Positions 10,167 to 18,123 of a stretch of DNA of 38,073 nt are shown here, one piece after another. The stretch covers positions 1 through 38,073 of the forward strand of contig NZ_SMUS01000040.1 in assembly GCF_004353185.1 (NCBI RefSeq), read 5' to 3'. The DNA is from Clostridium cuniculi (GTDB lineage: Bacteria; Bacillota; Clostridia; Clostridiales; Clostridiaceae). Within the stretch, counting starts at the first letter, position 1; the number at the start of each line of letters is the position of its first letter. Below the pieces are notes generated by a model. That model ran no database searches. It was not told the DNA's origin and worked only from the letters and a program-made list of their open reading frames with translations. Position numbers and translations under genes: made by a program.

Positions 10167-10190
10167 AGGAGACCAAAGTTTCGGTCTCCT
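10167..10190 (-). terminator. Terminator-like hairpin after divIVA
   Basis: An 8-bp GC-rich stem (AGGAGACC at 10167-10174, complement at 10183-10190) with an 8-nt loop lies 8 nt beyond the divIVA stop codon. The following minus-strand sequence is TTTAGTTAGTTTATTT, a broken T-tract, so termination may be partial. Confidence 0.6.
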
Positions 10191-10197
10191 ATATGTA

Positions 10198-10800
10198 TTA
10201 GTTATTTGAATAGAATTTTTTTACAGCATCTATATCATCATTTAGATCTTCAATCTTAAACTCTTCGGCTTCTTCTGTACTATAAATCTCTGCTTCCTTT
10301 TCATGTAACTCATATTGTTCAACAGGTTGTGCTACATTATAATTTTTTGTTAAATCTTTTTCTAACTCATCAAAGGTTTGAAGCTGAGTATTCATGAATC
10401 CTCTAAACTTTGCTCTGAATTTTATAAATTCTTCCTTTACTCTTTCATATTCATCATTTATAGCTACAACATCACCATGAGCCTTATCTAATATTCTTTG
10501 AGCTGTTTCATTAGCATTTCCAATAATTAATTCAGCTTGCTTTTCTGAGCTTTCTTTAGCTTGATCTGCAGCATTTTGTGCTAGTAATAAAGTATTTTGA
10601 ATAGTTGCTTCTAACTTTTCATAATGTTCAAGTTTTTCATTTACTCTGCTTAAACTTTCCTTCAACCTAGCATTTTCCTTATAAACCTCTTCATAGCTTT
10701 CAACAACTTCATCTAGGAATTCATCCACTTCTTCAACAGAGTATCCTCTTATTCCTTTCTTAAATTCCTTATTGTTTATATCTATAGGAGTTAATTTCAT
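10198..10800 (-). CDS. divIVA: DivIVA family cell division/polarity protein
   Basis: This 200-residue coiled-coil protein recognises curved membranes at septa and poles and recruits partners. The N-terminus MKLTPIDINNKEFKKGIRGY followed by SVEEVDEFLDEVVESYE is the conserved lipid-binding and dimerisation part. Residues about 30-165 are predicted coiled coil and the tail is acidic. I chose ATG 10800 (GAGGTGG about 6 nt upstream); a GTG at 10809 overlaps the ribosome-binding site. It follows ylmH in the sepF-yggT-ylmH-divIVA order known from Gram-positive division clusters and ends at a hairpin. Confidence 0.93.
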   Translation of the reverse strand: MKLTPIDINNKEFKKGIRGYSVEEVDEFLDEVVESYEEVYKENARLKESLSRVNEKLEHYEKLEATIQNTLLLAQNAADQAKESSEKQAELIIGNANETAQRILDKAHGDVVAINDEYERVKEEFIKFRAKFRGFMNTQLQTFDELEKDLTKNYNVAQPVEQYELHEKEAEIYSTEEAEEFKIEDLNDDIDAVKKFYSNN

Positions 10801-10814
10801 TCCATCCACCTCTT

Positions 10815-11582
10815 CTATATAAATTTGTTCATTTTAACTTTATATCTTCCACTTTTCGTATTCCCAACAATTTCCCCTATTATAAATTTTCCTACTCCAG
10901 AAATCGTTACTCTTTGGCCATCCTTTATTTCCTTACTCTTATCTATAGATTTAGAATAATCTATTAGTACTTTACCACTATCAATAATTTCAACTGCTTT
11001 CCCCCTAGATATATTAGCTAACTTAGCAACTATATTATCTAATCTGAGTGAAGGAACAATTATCGTGCCTTCTAAAAAATTACTCTTCGGTAAATTCTCC
11101 TCCTGTATTTCTTCTACTGATACAGGCGCTCTACCTACACTACTTAACTCATATAAAATATAGTCTGCTACCTCTTCATAAATAGGAACTATTGCGCAAT
11201 TATCAATTACTCGTAAATCTCCAAGCTTTTCTCTCTCTATTCCTAAGGCCATAATAGCACCTAAATAATCCTTATGTGAAAGATTACTAAATTTAGACTT
11301 ATTGGTAATCTTAATAATTCTATATGGAAAAGGAGTAGAATAAATATTATTAAATGCTAGTATTTTTCTATCACATTCTTCAAAAGCACCTTTTGCCTCT
11401 ACTAAAAAATCATTAGCATTAAAATTCTTAGTAAAATACATCCAAATATTAGGTTTGCAAAAAAACTTAGTAAACGTTGGTATACCTTTATTATAAGCTA
11501 AGTTCATACATTGATAAACTTTTATAACATCTTCAGTATCTTCTTTTAAAAAATTCTTTAAAACATCTTCTTTTGATAACAT
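10815..11582 (-). CDS. ylmH: YlmH-type S4-domain RNA-binding protein
   Basis: The C-terminal S4 domain (about residues 176-240: PSLRLDNIVAKLANISRGKA and SGKVLIDYSKSIDKSKEIKD) binds RNA. The N-terminal part, with KEDVLKNFLKED and a ferredoxin-like stretch around KDYLGAIMALGIEREKLGD, is the YlmH-specific region. Family members bind stalled 50S subunits and can act in ribosome rescue, which is of interest because rqcH is also in this window. The start is ATG 11582, one base after the yggT stop codon. A GTG at 11600 is in frame but has no Shine-Dalgarno sequence. Confidence 0.88.
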   Translation of the reverse strand: MLSKEDVLKNFLKEDTEDVIKVYQCMNLAYNKGIPTFTKFFCKPNIWMYFTKNFNANDFLVEAKGAFEECDRKILAFNNIYSTPFPYRIIKITNKSKFSNLSHKDYLGAIMALGIEREKLGDLRVIDNCAIVPIYEEVADYILYELSSVGRAPVSVEEIQEENLPKSNFLEGTIIVPSLRLDNIVAKLANISRGKAVEIIDSGKVLIDYSKSIDKSKEIKDGQRVTISGVGKFIIGEIVGNTKSGRYKVKMNKFI

Positions 11583-11583
11583 T

Positions 11584-11835
11584 TTATAATAATATCCCAC
11601 TAATAAAATTTAATACTATGATAGCTAATAGTGGTGCAAAATCTATCATCATATTCCCAAAAAGTCTTTCTTGTAGAATTCTAAACGGTGTCAAAATTGG
11701 ATTGTTAAAAGATACTAAAATTCTATAAAAACTACTTTCTCTAATATTAGGTACGTAAGAAAGTATTACTTCTGCTAAAATACTTATATCTAACACAGTA
11801 AATAATAAATATAAAAAACTACTTATGATTCCTAT
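11584..11835 (-). CDS. YggT family small membrane protein, start codon uncertain (apparent AUA)
   Basis: This protein of about 83 residues has two hydrophobic segments (LYLLFTVLDISILAEVILSY and FAPLLAIIVLNFISGILL) around a conserved cytoplasmic loop with PNIRESSFY and NPILTPFRILQERL. That is the layout of YggT/YlmG proteins found next to sepF. The only in-frame GTG upstream (11844) lies inside the perfect Shine-Dalgarno sequence AGGAGGTGA. The codon 8 nt after GGAGG is ATA (11835), which fits the family's N-terminal length. The gene is coupled to sepF upstream and ylmH downstream. The molecular role in bacteria is not settled; some homologues affect cell shape and nucleoid or septum positioning. 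Confidence 0.8.
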   Translation of the reverse strand: MGIISSFLYLLFTVLDISILAEVILSYVPNIRESSFYRILVSFNNPILTPFRILQERLFGNMMIDFAPLLAIIVLNFISGILL

Positions 11836-11847
11836 TGGAATCACCTC

Positions 11848-12294
11848 CTATTTATTCCAGTTAAATAGTGCTTTTGAACTTATTTCACTTCTTAACTCAT
11901 TGCTAACTTCTACATTTGATGGTGAAAGTAAATATACTCTTTGCTCAACCTCTTGAAGTTGTGCTCCTAATACACAACACGCTCCACTAATAAAATCTAC
12001 TAATCTTTGAGCTATTTTTGTTTCCATTGCAGTTGTATTAACAACAACTATTTTTCTATTTTTTATAGCATCTGCAATCTCTCTTGCTTCATCATATGAG
12101 CCAGGTTTAACTACCATAACCTTAGCACTTGCTGAATTATGAATATTAACCACTTTATTACCTCTTTGCTTTGAAATTATAGGTTCAACTTCTTCAACTT
12201 CTTCTTCTTCTTCAATTTCTTCTAAATCTTCGAAATCCTCATCATACTCTCCAAGTCCTATTATTTCTTTAAATTTTCCAAACATATTACTCAT
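11848..12294 (-). CDS. sepF: SepF, FtsZ-ring membrane tether
   Basis: SepF binds FtsZ and the membrane and forms rings during septation. The 148-residue protein has an N-terminal amphipathic stretch ([13 protein letters not shown]), a highly acidic linker of Glu runs (about residues 17-38), and the C-terminal domain with [58 protein letters not shown] and LLSPSNVEV. The length is typical. ATG 12294 has AGGAGGATG about 10 nt upstream. It lies between the YggS-type and YggT-type genes, the conserved Gram-positive order. Confidence 0.93.
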   Translation of the reverse strand: MSNMFGKFKEIIGLGEYDEDFEDLEEIEEEEEVEEVEPIISKQRGNKVVNIHNSASAKVMVVKPGSYDEAREIADAIKNRKIVVVNTTAMETKIAQRLVDFISGACCVLGAQLQEVEQRVYLLSPSNVEVSNELRSEISSKALFNWNK

Positions 12295-12308
12295 TTTATT
12301 ACATCCTC

Positions 12309-12965
12309 CTATTTTTCCCTTAATCCAAATATGCCAGAACCAATTCTCACTAAATTAGCCCCTTCTTGAATTGCAATTTTATAATCATTAGTCATTCCCA
12401 TAGATAAAATTTTCATAGATATATTTTCAAAATCTCTTTCCTTTAATTGATCAAAGATTTGTTTTGTTCTACTAAAATAATATCTATTTTCTTCCTCATT
12501 CCCTTTAGGTATTATAACCATAATCCCCTTAACCTTTACGTGCTTACACTTTTCAACAGCAGAAATCATATCTTCTAATTCTTCTTCATATATTCCACTT
12601 TTACTTTCTTCTCTACCTATATTTATTTGAATAAGTACATTAGCACATAAATTATTTTTCCCAAACTCACTCTCTATTTTCTCTAATAGTTTTATACTAG
12701 ATAAAGAATGTATTAAATAAACATTATTCACTAAATACTTAACTTTATTAGTTTGAAGCTTACCTATAAAATGCCATCTTATATCTTCTGGCAACATTTC
12801 TTTCTTAGCGACTAGCTCTTGGACCTTATTCTCTCCAAAGTCTCTTTGTCCAATATTATATGATTCAATTATCATCTCTACTGGCTTAGTCTTAGATACA
12901 GCTACTAAATTAACATCATTAGGTATCTCGTTTAAAATTTTCATTGTTTTTTCTGCAATACTAAT
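12309..12965 (-). CDS. YggS/PLPBP family pyridoxal phosphate homeostasis protein, apparent AUU start
   Basis: This alanine racemase-fold protein carries PLP and controls vitamin B6 homeostasis. Its Lys is in [13 protein letters not shown]; further motifs are [60 protein letters not shown] and VRIGSGIFG. The first ATG is at 12944, but the only Shine-Dalgarno sequence (AAGGAGG, 12973-12979) is 28 nt from it. The frame is open upstream as ATT AGT ATT GCA GAA, and family proteins begin MSI-E before ILNEIP. I therefore place the start at the ATT (12965), 7 nt from the ribosome-binding site, giving 218 residues. A TATAAT at 13051-13056 could be the -10 of its promoter. Confidence 0.88.
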   Translation of the reverse strand: MSIAEKTMKILNEIPNDVNLVAVSKTKPVEMIIESYNIGQRDFGENKVQELVAKKEMLPEDIRWHFIGKLQTNKVKYLVNNVYLIHSLSSIKLLEKIESEFGKNNLCANVLIQINIGREESKSGIYEEELEDMISAVEKCKHVKVKGIMVIIPKGNEEENRYYFSRTKQIFDQLKERDFENISMKILSMGMTNDYKIAIQEGANLVRIGSGIFGLREK

Positions 12966-13092
12966 GTTGATCCCTCCTTAGAAAGAGTTAATTGCCTACA
13001 TAGATTATTATTCTTCAAAAGTATAAAATTCCCTTCTAGATCTCTTTTTAATTATAACATTTTTCTAGAAATTTTTTAATACTTTTTTTAAT

Positions 13093-13839
13093 TTAATTAT
13101 CTGCTCTCTCCATAAATTTAGGTTCTATGGATTTTCTCGCTGCTGGCAAGGTAATTTCATCAAATTTTTCTATAGTTATATTTAACTTTCTAATTATTAA
13201 TCTATTTATATGGCTACCCTCTGTTAATAATGAAGCTTCCAATTGCTCTGGATCTCCTATAGCATAAAATTTAAATGGACTCCCTTCCATCTCATTCCCA
13301 TTTTCTTCAAATCTTATAAATGCCCATGCACATACAAGTCCTGTAGTATTTAAAATTCTGTAATTATTAATAGCTATTCCTTCTGCACCTGCAGTTTTTA
13401 AATCATTAAGCACCATTGCTGCATCTGCTGAATGCAGTGTTCTTCTATCTACTTCTAATTGATCATCTTTATTTATATCATATTCACCATCATAAATAGT
13501 TAAAATTATACCTGGGCCCTTTATTTCAGTTGTACCTGCAAGGTCCGAATAAGAAGATAATTGTTCTTTCATATGCTCAATTACTCTTTCGTTATTTTCA
13601 TCATCATCTGCACCATTAATATCCAGACTTGAAATCTTTTTAGATAATTCATAGTTATCATCACTTAATGCAGTTATCTCATCATATAACTTATTTCTTT
13701 CTTCTATAGCATCTTTATATTCAACAGAATTCAGATTAAGAAAACCAGTAGTTTCATTTATACCTATATTAGTTACAATTAAAAATCCAAGCAATATTGT
13801 AGCAATTAAAATAAAAAACTTATTTCTATAGTTTTTCAT
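13093..13839 (-). CDS. DUF881 family (YlxW/YlxX-like) membrane-anchored protein, copy 2
   Basis: The 248-residue protein has one N-terminal membrane segment (FFILIATILLGFLIVTNIG) and a short coiled coil (about residues 40-95). An extracytoplasmic DUF881 domain follows, with GPGIILTIYDG, LHSADAAMVLNDLKTAGAEG and INNYRILNTTGLVCAWAFI. It is a paralogue of the gene at 14204. DUF881 proteins flank Sbp in many Firmicute division clusters but their function is unknown. ATG 13839 has AGAGGTG upstream and adjoins the sbp stop codon. The gene is the last of this block; a weak gap region of about 130 bp separates it from the YggS-type gene. Confidence 0.85.
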   Translation of the reverse strand: MKNYRNKFFILIATILLGFLIVTNIGINETTGFLNLNSVEYKDAIEERNKLYDEITALSDDNYELSKKISSLDINGADDDENNERVIEHMKEQLSSYSDLAGTTEIKGPGIILTIYDGEYDINKDDQLEVDRRTLHSADAAMVLNDLKTAGAEGIAINNYRILNTTGLVCAWAFIRFEENGNEMEGSPFKFYAIGDPEQLEASLLTEGSHINRLIIRKLNITIEKFDEITLPAARKSIEPKFMERADN

Positions 13840-14190
13840 CTAATCACCTCTTTGTCTGTTTTTATATTTTTCTAATAAAATTCTTCTAATTGATCCAAAG
13901 TTATCAAATATCCTTCCACCAAATACAATTACAGCTGCAATATACATAGGAATTCCTAATTTATCTCCTAAATAAGCAAGTGCTGCTGCAAGTAACGCAT
14001 TTCCAAAGAAACCTGATATAAATATATCTGGCTTGAATTTTTTGTTAAGAGATGCTCTAAATGCACCAAATACAGAATCCAAACATGCTAATATTGCCAC
14101 AGACATATAAGGAGAAAATTTTTCTGGTATATTTACATCAAATATTAATCCTAAAAATACTCCTAATAATAAACCGATAAATGCTATCAC
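13840..14190 (-). CDS. sbp: Small basic protein Sbp (DUF1290)
   Basis: This 116-residue integral membrane protein has about four hydrophobic segments (MIAFIGLLLGVFLGLIFDV, VAILACLDSVFGAF, FGNALLAAALAYLGDKL and MYIAAVIVFGGRIF). The DUF1290 signature is around ACLDSVFGAFRASLNKKFKP and ends with NFGSIRRILLEKYK. It lies between two DUF881 genes as in the B. subtilis divIB-ylxW-ylxX-sbp region. The start is GTG 14190, preceded by AGGAGG at 8 nt, which is convincing. The family's role is not known in detail. Confidence 0.88.
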   Translation of the reverse strand: MIAFIGLLLGVFLGLIFDVNIPEKFSPYMSVAILACLDSVFGAFRASLNKKFKPDIFISGFFGNALLAAALAYLGDKLGIPMYIAAVIVFGGRIFDNFGSIRRILLEKYKNRQRGD

Positions 14191-14203
14191 AACTTTTCCT
14201 CCT

Positions 14204-14923
14204 TTATTGAACTGGCTTTATATATTCATATCTTAATGATTGTGTTGTCTTAACTATTGTTATATCATCCATTTGCTTAACATCACTACTATAACTCTTT
14301 AAAGCTCCATAATCTAATACACCTGGAAAATTTACTGCAAGATTTAACTTACTTTTATCACCTATTGCTTTTATAACAATTTCACTATTAGGATCTACTC
14401 TTCCTGCTGATCCAATAGAAATTGAACTTCCCGCCATTTTTATTCCAGTCTGTGGAGTAATTCTCATCTCATTTATTGAAATAGCCTCTGCTCCCGCATA
14501 CCATAAAGAATTAATTAAATTTACTATTTCCTCTTCACTTACTGTATTTATAGTTTGGGTCCCATTTGTTCCAAAGACTGAATTCTTAAGGGTTAATGTT
14601 ATGACAACTCCTGGACCTTTAACATCTAAAAGCCCTATTTGCATTCTTGCATTATCAAGTTGCTTTTTAATTTCTCCTTCAATTTCCCCTTCTTTTGCTG
14701 CCGCATCTTCAAGTTGCTTTAATTCTTCAGATAATATTTCATTATTTTTTTGAAGATCCTCTTTTTCTTTTTTTAAAATCTCTATTTCTGACAATATATC
14801 TGCACTATCATAATCTATATCTCCACTATTAGCTACACTTAATTGTTTAAATTGATATGTTAATAAAAAACCTAAAAATGCACATACCACCGCTACAACT
14901 ACTTGAGATAATACTTTTTTCAT
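14204..14923 (-). CDS. DUF881 family (YlxW/YlxX-like) membrane-anchored protein, copy 1
   Basis: The 239-residue protein has an N-terminal membrane segment (VLSQVVVAVVCAFLGFLLTY), a coiled coil rich in Glu, Lys and Leu (about residues 42-90), then the DUF881 domain with LLDVKGPGVVITLTL, LINSLWYAGAEAISINEMRI and VIKAIGDKSKLNLAVNFPG. It lies 13 nt downstream of divIB and 13 nt upstream of sbp with AGGAGG before ATG 14923, so the three are co-translated. It resembles the other DUF881 gene at the other side of sbp, suggesting an old tandem duplication around sbp. Confidence 0.87.
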   Translation of the reverse strand: MKKVLSQVVVAVVCAFLGFLLTYQFKQLSVANSGDIDYDSADILSEIEILKKEKEDLQKNNEILSEELKQLEDAAAKEGEIEGEIKKQLDNARMQIGLLDVKGPGVVITLTLKNSVFGTNGTQTINTVSEEEIVNLINSLWYAGAEAISINEMRITPQTGIKMAGSSISIGSAGRVDPNSEIVIKAIGDKSKLNLAVNFPGVLDYGALKSYSSDVKQMDDITIVKTTQSLRYEYIKPVQ

Positions 14924-14936
14924 ATTTTTCCTCCTA

Positions 14937-15806
14937 CTATTCTACTGGTTCTACATCTGCATCTTCTTCTAGTCCCTCTTGTGTTATACTATTATCTTCT
15001 GTTACACCACTATCCTCTGTTATACCTTCGCCTTCTTCATTAGTTTCTTCTTTTACTTCCTCAATCTTTATTACAGGTGATCCATTAAAACTAACATTTA
15101 TATATCCTTTTGCAATATTTATATTATCATCTAACATAATTCTATATACATTTTCCATTTTATTATATAAGTCACTGTCATCACCAAAGAATATTTCTAC
15201 ATTACCTATATAACCAATAATATTAACTATATTACTTACATCTAAACTCGAAAGATATATAGATTCTCTATTCTTAGAAATGAAAGGATAAAAATTTGTT
15301 AAAATATTTTTATATGAATTAAATTCATCAACTCTACTTTCATCATCTTTAACACTTAGGTCAATTCCTTTAATTTCAACTAAATTTCTTCCTTCAATAT
15401 TATCTACTTCCTCTAAAACTTCTAAATCATTGTTGATAATTAATAATTCAATACCATTATTAATATAATATACCGGTGCTTCCTCTGTAATATTAATTTC
15501 CAATGTATTTATACCTTTTCTCTTAATATCAACAGTGCTAACATATCTATTTTTTAAAACCTCCTCTTTTATATCTTTTTCATTTACCGTAAAGATATTT
15601 AATCCAATTCTATCACTAACTCCACTTAAAAGGACTTCACTTGATATTGTAACATTTCCTTTAAAAGTAATAGCTTTAATATTAAATATTGGAGCTTTTG
15701 TAATAAAAATAAATCCTCCCACAACAAGAACTATTGTAATTAATATTAACTTTTTTATTAACTTTTTTCTTTTTTTCGCTTTTATAAACTTTTTTACATC
15801 TTTCAT
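14937..15806 (-). CDS. divIB: Division protein DivIB/FtsQ
   Basis: This bitopic membrane protein joins FtsL and DivIC to regulate septal peptidoglycan synthesis. The 289-residue sequence has a Lys/Arg-rich cytoplasmic tail of about 20 residues and a single membrane helix (LILITIVLVVGGFIFI). A POTRA domain follows (APIFNIKAITFKGNVTISSE and NIFTVNEKDIKEEVLKNRYV), then the FtsQ-type beta domain. The last 40 residues are very acidic (runs such as EEVKEETNEEGEG and EEDADVEPVE) and probably disordered. ATG 15806 has AAGGAATAAGGT upstream. The gene begins after the ftsW terminator, so it needs its own promoter, which I could not place with confidence. Confidence 0.9.
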   Translation of the reverse strand: MKDVKKFIKAKKRKKLIKKLILITIVLVVGGFIFITKAPIFNIKAITFKGNVTISSEVLLSGVSDRIGLNIFTVNEKDIKEEVLKNRYVSTVDIKRKGINTLEINITEEAPVYYINNGIELLIINNDLEVLEEVDNIEGRNLVEIKGIDLSVKDDESRVDEFNSYKNILTNFYPFISKNRESIYLSSLDVSNIVNIIGYIGNVEIFFGDDSDLYNKMENVYRIMLDDNINIAKGYINVSFNGSPVIKIEEVKEETNEEGEGITEDSGVTEDNSITQEGLEEDADVEPVE

Positions 15807-15904
15807 TAGTACCTTATTCCTTTTTAATTTCTATCTTTTACTATAATTTTACCATAAAACCTGTAATTTTTTATAATTATTTTACATTATTCTTTTTATA
15901 TTGT

Positions 15905-15943
15905 ACACAAAAATTAAGAGCTTCTTATACAAGAAGCTCTTAA
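15905..15943 (-). terminator. Strong intrinsic terminator after ftsW/spoVE
   Basis: A perfect 13-bp stem (TTAAGAGCTTCTT at 15914-15926, complement at 15931-15943) with a 4-nt loop is followed on the minus strand by TTTTTGTGT. It lies 6 nt after the ftsW stop codon and separates it from divIB. Confidence 0.9.
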
Positions 15944-15949
15944 AAACTT

Positions 15950-17074
15950 TTAAATTATTTTCTTTTCAACCTGTCTTGATATATTTAATAATATTCCCAT
16001 TGCCGTCAGATTTATTACAAGGGATGTTCCACCATAACTAATAAACGGCATAGGTACTCCAGTAACCGGCATAGATCCAGTAACAACAGCTATATTAATA
16101 ATAGCTTGAACTGCTATAATAGATGTAATACCCATAGCCAAAAGTTTACCATAAGTATCCTTAGCATTCATAGCAACTCTAACACCTCTCCATATAAATA
16201 TTAAAAATAGACTTATAATAATTAAACATCCAATTAACCCCAATTCTTCTCCTATTATAGAAAATATAAAATCATTATGAGGTTCTGGCATATACAAAGT
16301 TTTTTGTCTAGATTGCCCAAGGCCTAAACCTGTAAGACCACCTGATCCTAATGCCAAGAAAGATTGTATTAATTGATATCCTGCATCTGCTGCATCTTTC
16401 CATGGATCTATAAAGTTTAACATTCTTTCCCTTCTATAGTCAGAACTAAAAATAAAGAATATTGCTAATGTTAACATTGCTGGCATAATAATTCCAAACA
16501 AATGTTTAATTTTACCTCCTGCTACAAAAAGCATTATAAAAGTAACTATCATAATAATAGAAGCTATACTCATATTATGTTCTGCTAAAATAAGAGCTGC
16601 AAAGAAACCTGATACACATAAATAAGGTACTAACCCATGCCAAAAATCTTTAACTTTATCTCCTTTAATATCTATACTAAGTGCTAAAAACATTACAACT
16701 GCATATTTTGTTAATTCTGATGGTTGAAAAGATAATGGACCTAAAGAAATCCATCTTTTTGCACCATTAATTGCTGGAAAGAAAAATACAGCAATTAATA
16801 ATGGTATTGTTAATAAAAGTAATTTTGGTGTTATCTTTTTTAACTTATGATAATCTATAGACATCATTATAGTCATTGATATTACACCTATTATTGCCCA
16901 AATCAATTGTCTTTTAAAGAAATACATACTATCGTTATTATGAAACATAGCATAAAAAGAACTTGTTGAGTATACCATAACAACACCTATTGATAATAGT
17001 ATACATAAAGTATAAAATATACCATAATCAATTTGGCCCATTTCTTTTTTTTCTTTGGGCTTATAAAAACTCAT
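15950..17074 (-). CDS. ftsW: SEDS-family peptidoglycan glycosyltransferase FtsW/SpoVE
   Basis: The SEDS protein polymerises lipid II together with a class B PBP, here probably the PASTA-type PBP encoded in the same cluster. About ten hydrophobic segments are visible. Signature stretches include INGAKRWISLGPLSFQPSEL, the loop after GYQLIQSFLALGSGG, LGQSRQKTLYMPEPHNDFIF, SIIGEELGLIG and PMPFISYGGTSLV. ATG 17074 is preceded by GGAGG at 7 nt; ATG 17080 lies within that spacing. The 374-residue length and the cluster position fit SpoVE as well as FtsW, and in clostridia the two roles may not be separated. It lies 23 nt after mraY. Confidence 0.92.
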   Translation of the reverse strand: MSFYKPKEKKEMGQIDYGIFYTLCILLSIGVVMVYSTSSFYAMFHNNDSMYFFKRQLIWAIIGVISMTIMMSIDYHKLKKITPKLLLLTIPLLIAVFFFPAINGAKRWISLGPLSFQPSELTKYAVVMFLALSIDIKGDKVKDFWHGLVPYLCVSGFFAALILAEHNMSIASIIMIVTFIMLFVAGGKIKHLFGIIMPAMLTLAIFFIFSSDYRRERMLNFIDPWKDAADAGYQLIQSFLALGSGGLTGLGLGQSRQKTLYMPEPHNDFIFSIIGEELGLIGCLIIISLFLIFIWRGVRVAMNAKDTYGKLLAMGITSIIAVQAIINIAVVTGSMPVTGVPMPFISYGGTSLVINLTAMGILLNISRQVEKKII

Positions 17075-17096
17075 AGACATTCCTCCAATTTAATTA

Positions 17097-18068
17097 CTAA
17101 ATTGCAAAAAACCCTATTATACATAAAACTACTGTTATTATTGAAAATACTGTAACTACTTTTACTTCATTCCATCCACATTGTTCAAAATGATGATGGA
17201 TTGGAGCCATTTTAAATACTCTTTTTCCAGTTAATTTAAAGGAAGTAACTTGTATTATTACTGATAAAGCTTCTACAACATAAATTCCTCCAACTATTAC
17301 GATTAATAGAGGATAACCACTTATTATTGCTATTGTAGTAATAGCTCCACCAATTGCTAAAGATCCTGTATCTCCCATAAATACTTTTGCAGGATAAGCA
17401 TTGAATTTTAAGAATCCAATTAATCCAGCTATTAATGCTACTGAAAATATAGTTAATGAGTAGTCTTTAATTATAAACGTTAAAACTCCAAAAAATGTTA
17501 AAACTAAAACTGATACTGTCGATGCTAATCCATCTAATCCATCTGTCAAATTAACAGCATTTGTCATAGCTGCGTAAACAAATATAACAAACGGAACATA
17601 TAACACACCTAAAGGAAGCTTAAAGCTAGTAAATGGTATTACAATATCATGAGGTAAATTTACATAGCTATAGTAACCAAATGCTCCTGAAACAATTAAT
17701 AATAGAAGCATTTTTTGCCATGCCTTTAATCCTTCACTTTGCTTTTTTAATATTTTTAAAAGATCATCTAAAAATCCAATAAACCCAAATGCAATAAGTG
17801 AATATAATGCTACCATTCCTTTTTCAGTAAGACTATCACTCATAATAATCATTACTATTGTTGTTGAAAGAATAAACATTACTCCTCCCATTGTAGGAGT
17901 TCCTGCTTTCTTTAAATGACTTTTAGGTCCTTCTTCTCTAATGTTTTGACCAAACTTTAATCTTCTTAAAAGTGGTATTGTAATCGGGCCAAGTATTAAA
18001 GCTATAATAACCCCTATTACAAAAGTTAATATTAATATTTTTGTTATCTCTCCTGGTAATATGTTCAT
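17097..18068 (-). CDS. mraY: Phospho-N-acetylmuramoyl-pentapeptide transferase MraY
   Basis: MraY transfers phospho-MurNAc-pentapeptide to undecaprenyl phosphate to make lipid I. Ten membrane segments are apparent. Conserved parts are [30 protein letters not shown], the Asp pair in [42 protein letters not shown] and the PIHHHFE motif near the C-terminus. ATG 18068 has GGGGGA 7 nt upstream and gives 323 residues. ATG 18083 would add MGDST and has an unusual leader: a perfect GGAGGTGA separated from it by a small hairpin (see findings). It lies between murF and ftsW; the usual murD is missing. Confidence 0.95.
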   Translation of the reverse strand: MNILPGEITKILILTFVIGVIIALILGPITIPLLRRLKFGQNIREEGPKSHLKKAGTPTMGGVMFILSTTIVMIIMSDSLTEKGMVALYSLIAFGFIGFLDDLLKILKKQSEGLKAWQKMLLLLIVSGAFGYYSYVNLPHDIVIPFTSFKLPLGVLYVPFVIFVYAAMTNAVNLTDGLDGLASTVSVLVLTFFGVLTFIIKDYSLTIFSVALIAGLIGFLKFNAYPAKVFMGDTGSLAIGGAITTIAIISGYPLLIVIVGGIYVVEALSVIIQVTSFKLTGKRVFKMAPIHHHFEQCGWNEVKVVTVFSIITVVLCIIGFFAI

Positions 18069-18088
18069 AGTACTATCCCCCATATTTT

Positions 18089-18114
18089 ACTGCTATACTT
18101 AGCAGTTCACCTCC
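18089..18114 (-). promoter_or_regulatory. Shine-Dalgarno sequence followed by hairpin in the mraY leader
   Basis: GGAGG at 18110-18114 is followed by TGA and then a 7-bp stem (18089-18095 with 18100-18106, loop of 4 nt). Unfolded, the ribosome-binding site is 26 nt from ATG 18083. With the hairpin folded, the effective spacing is 8 nt. This is directly visible; the effect on initiation is inferred. Confidence 0.45.
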
Positions 18115-18123
18115 TTCGTTGAA

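Noticed and set aside
14857..15213. Plus-strand open frame of 118 codons rich in Ser
   Set aside because: It is the antisense image of the acidic DivIB tail; Ser-rich runs arise from the complement of Glu and Asp codons.
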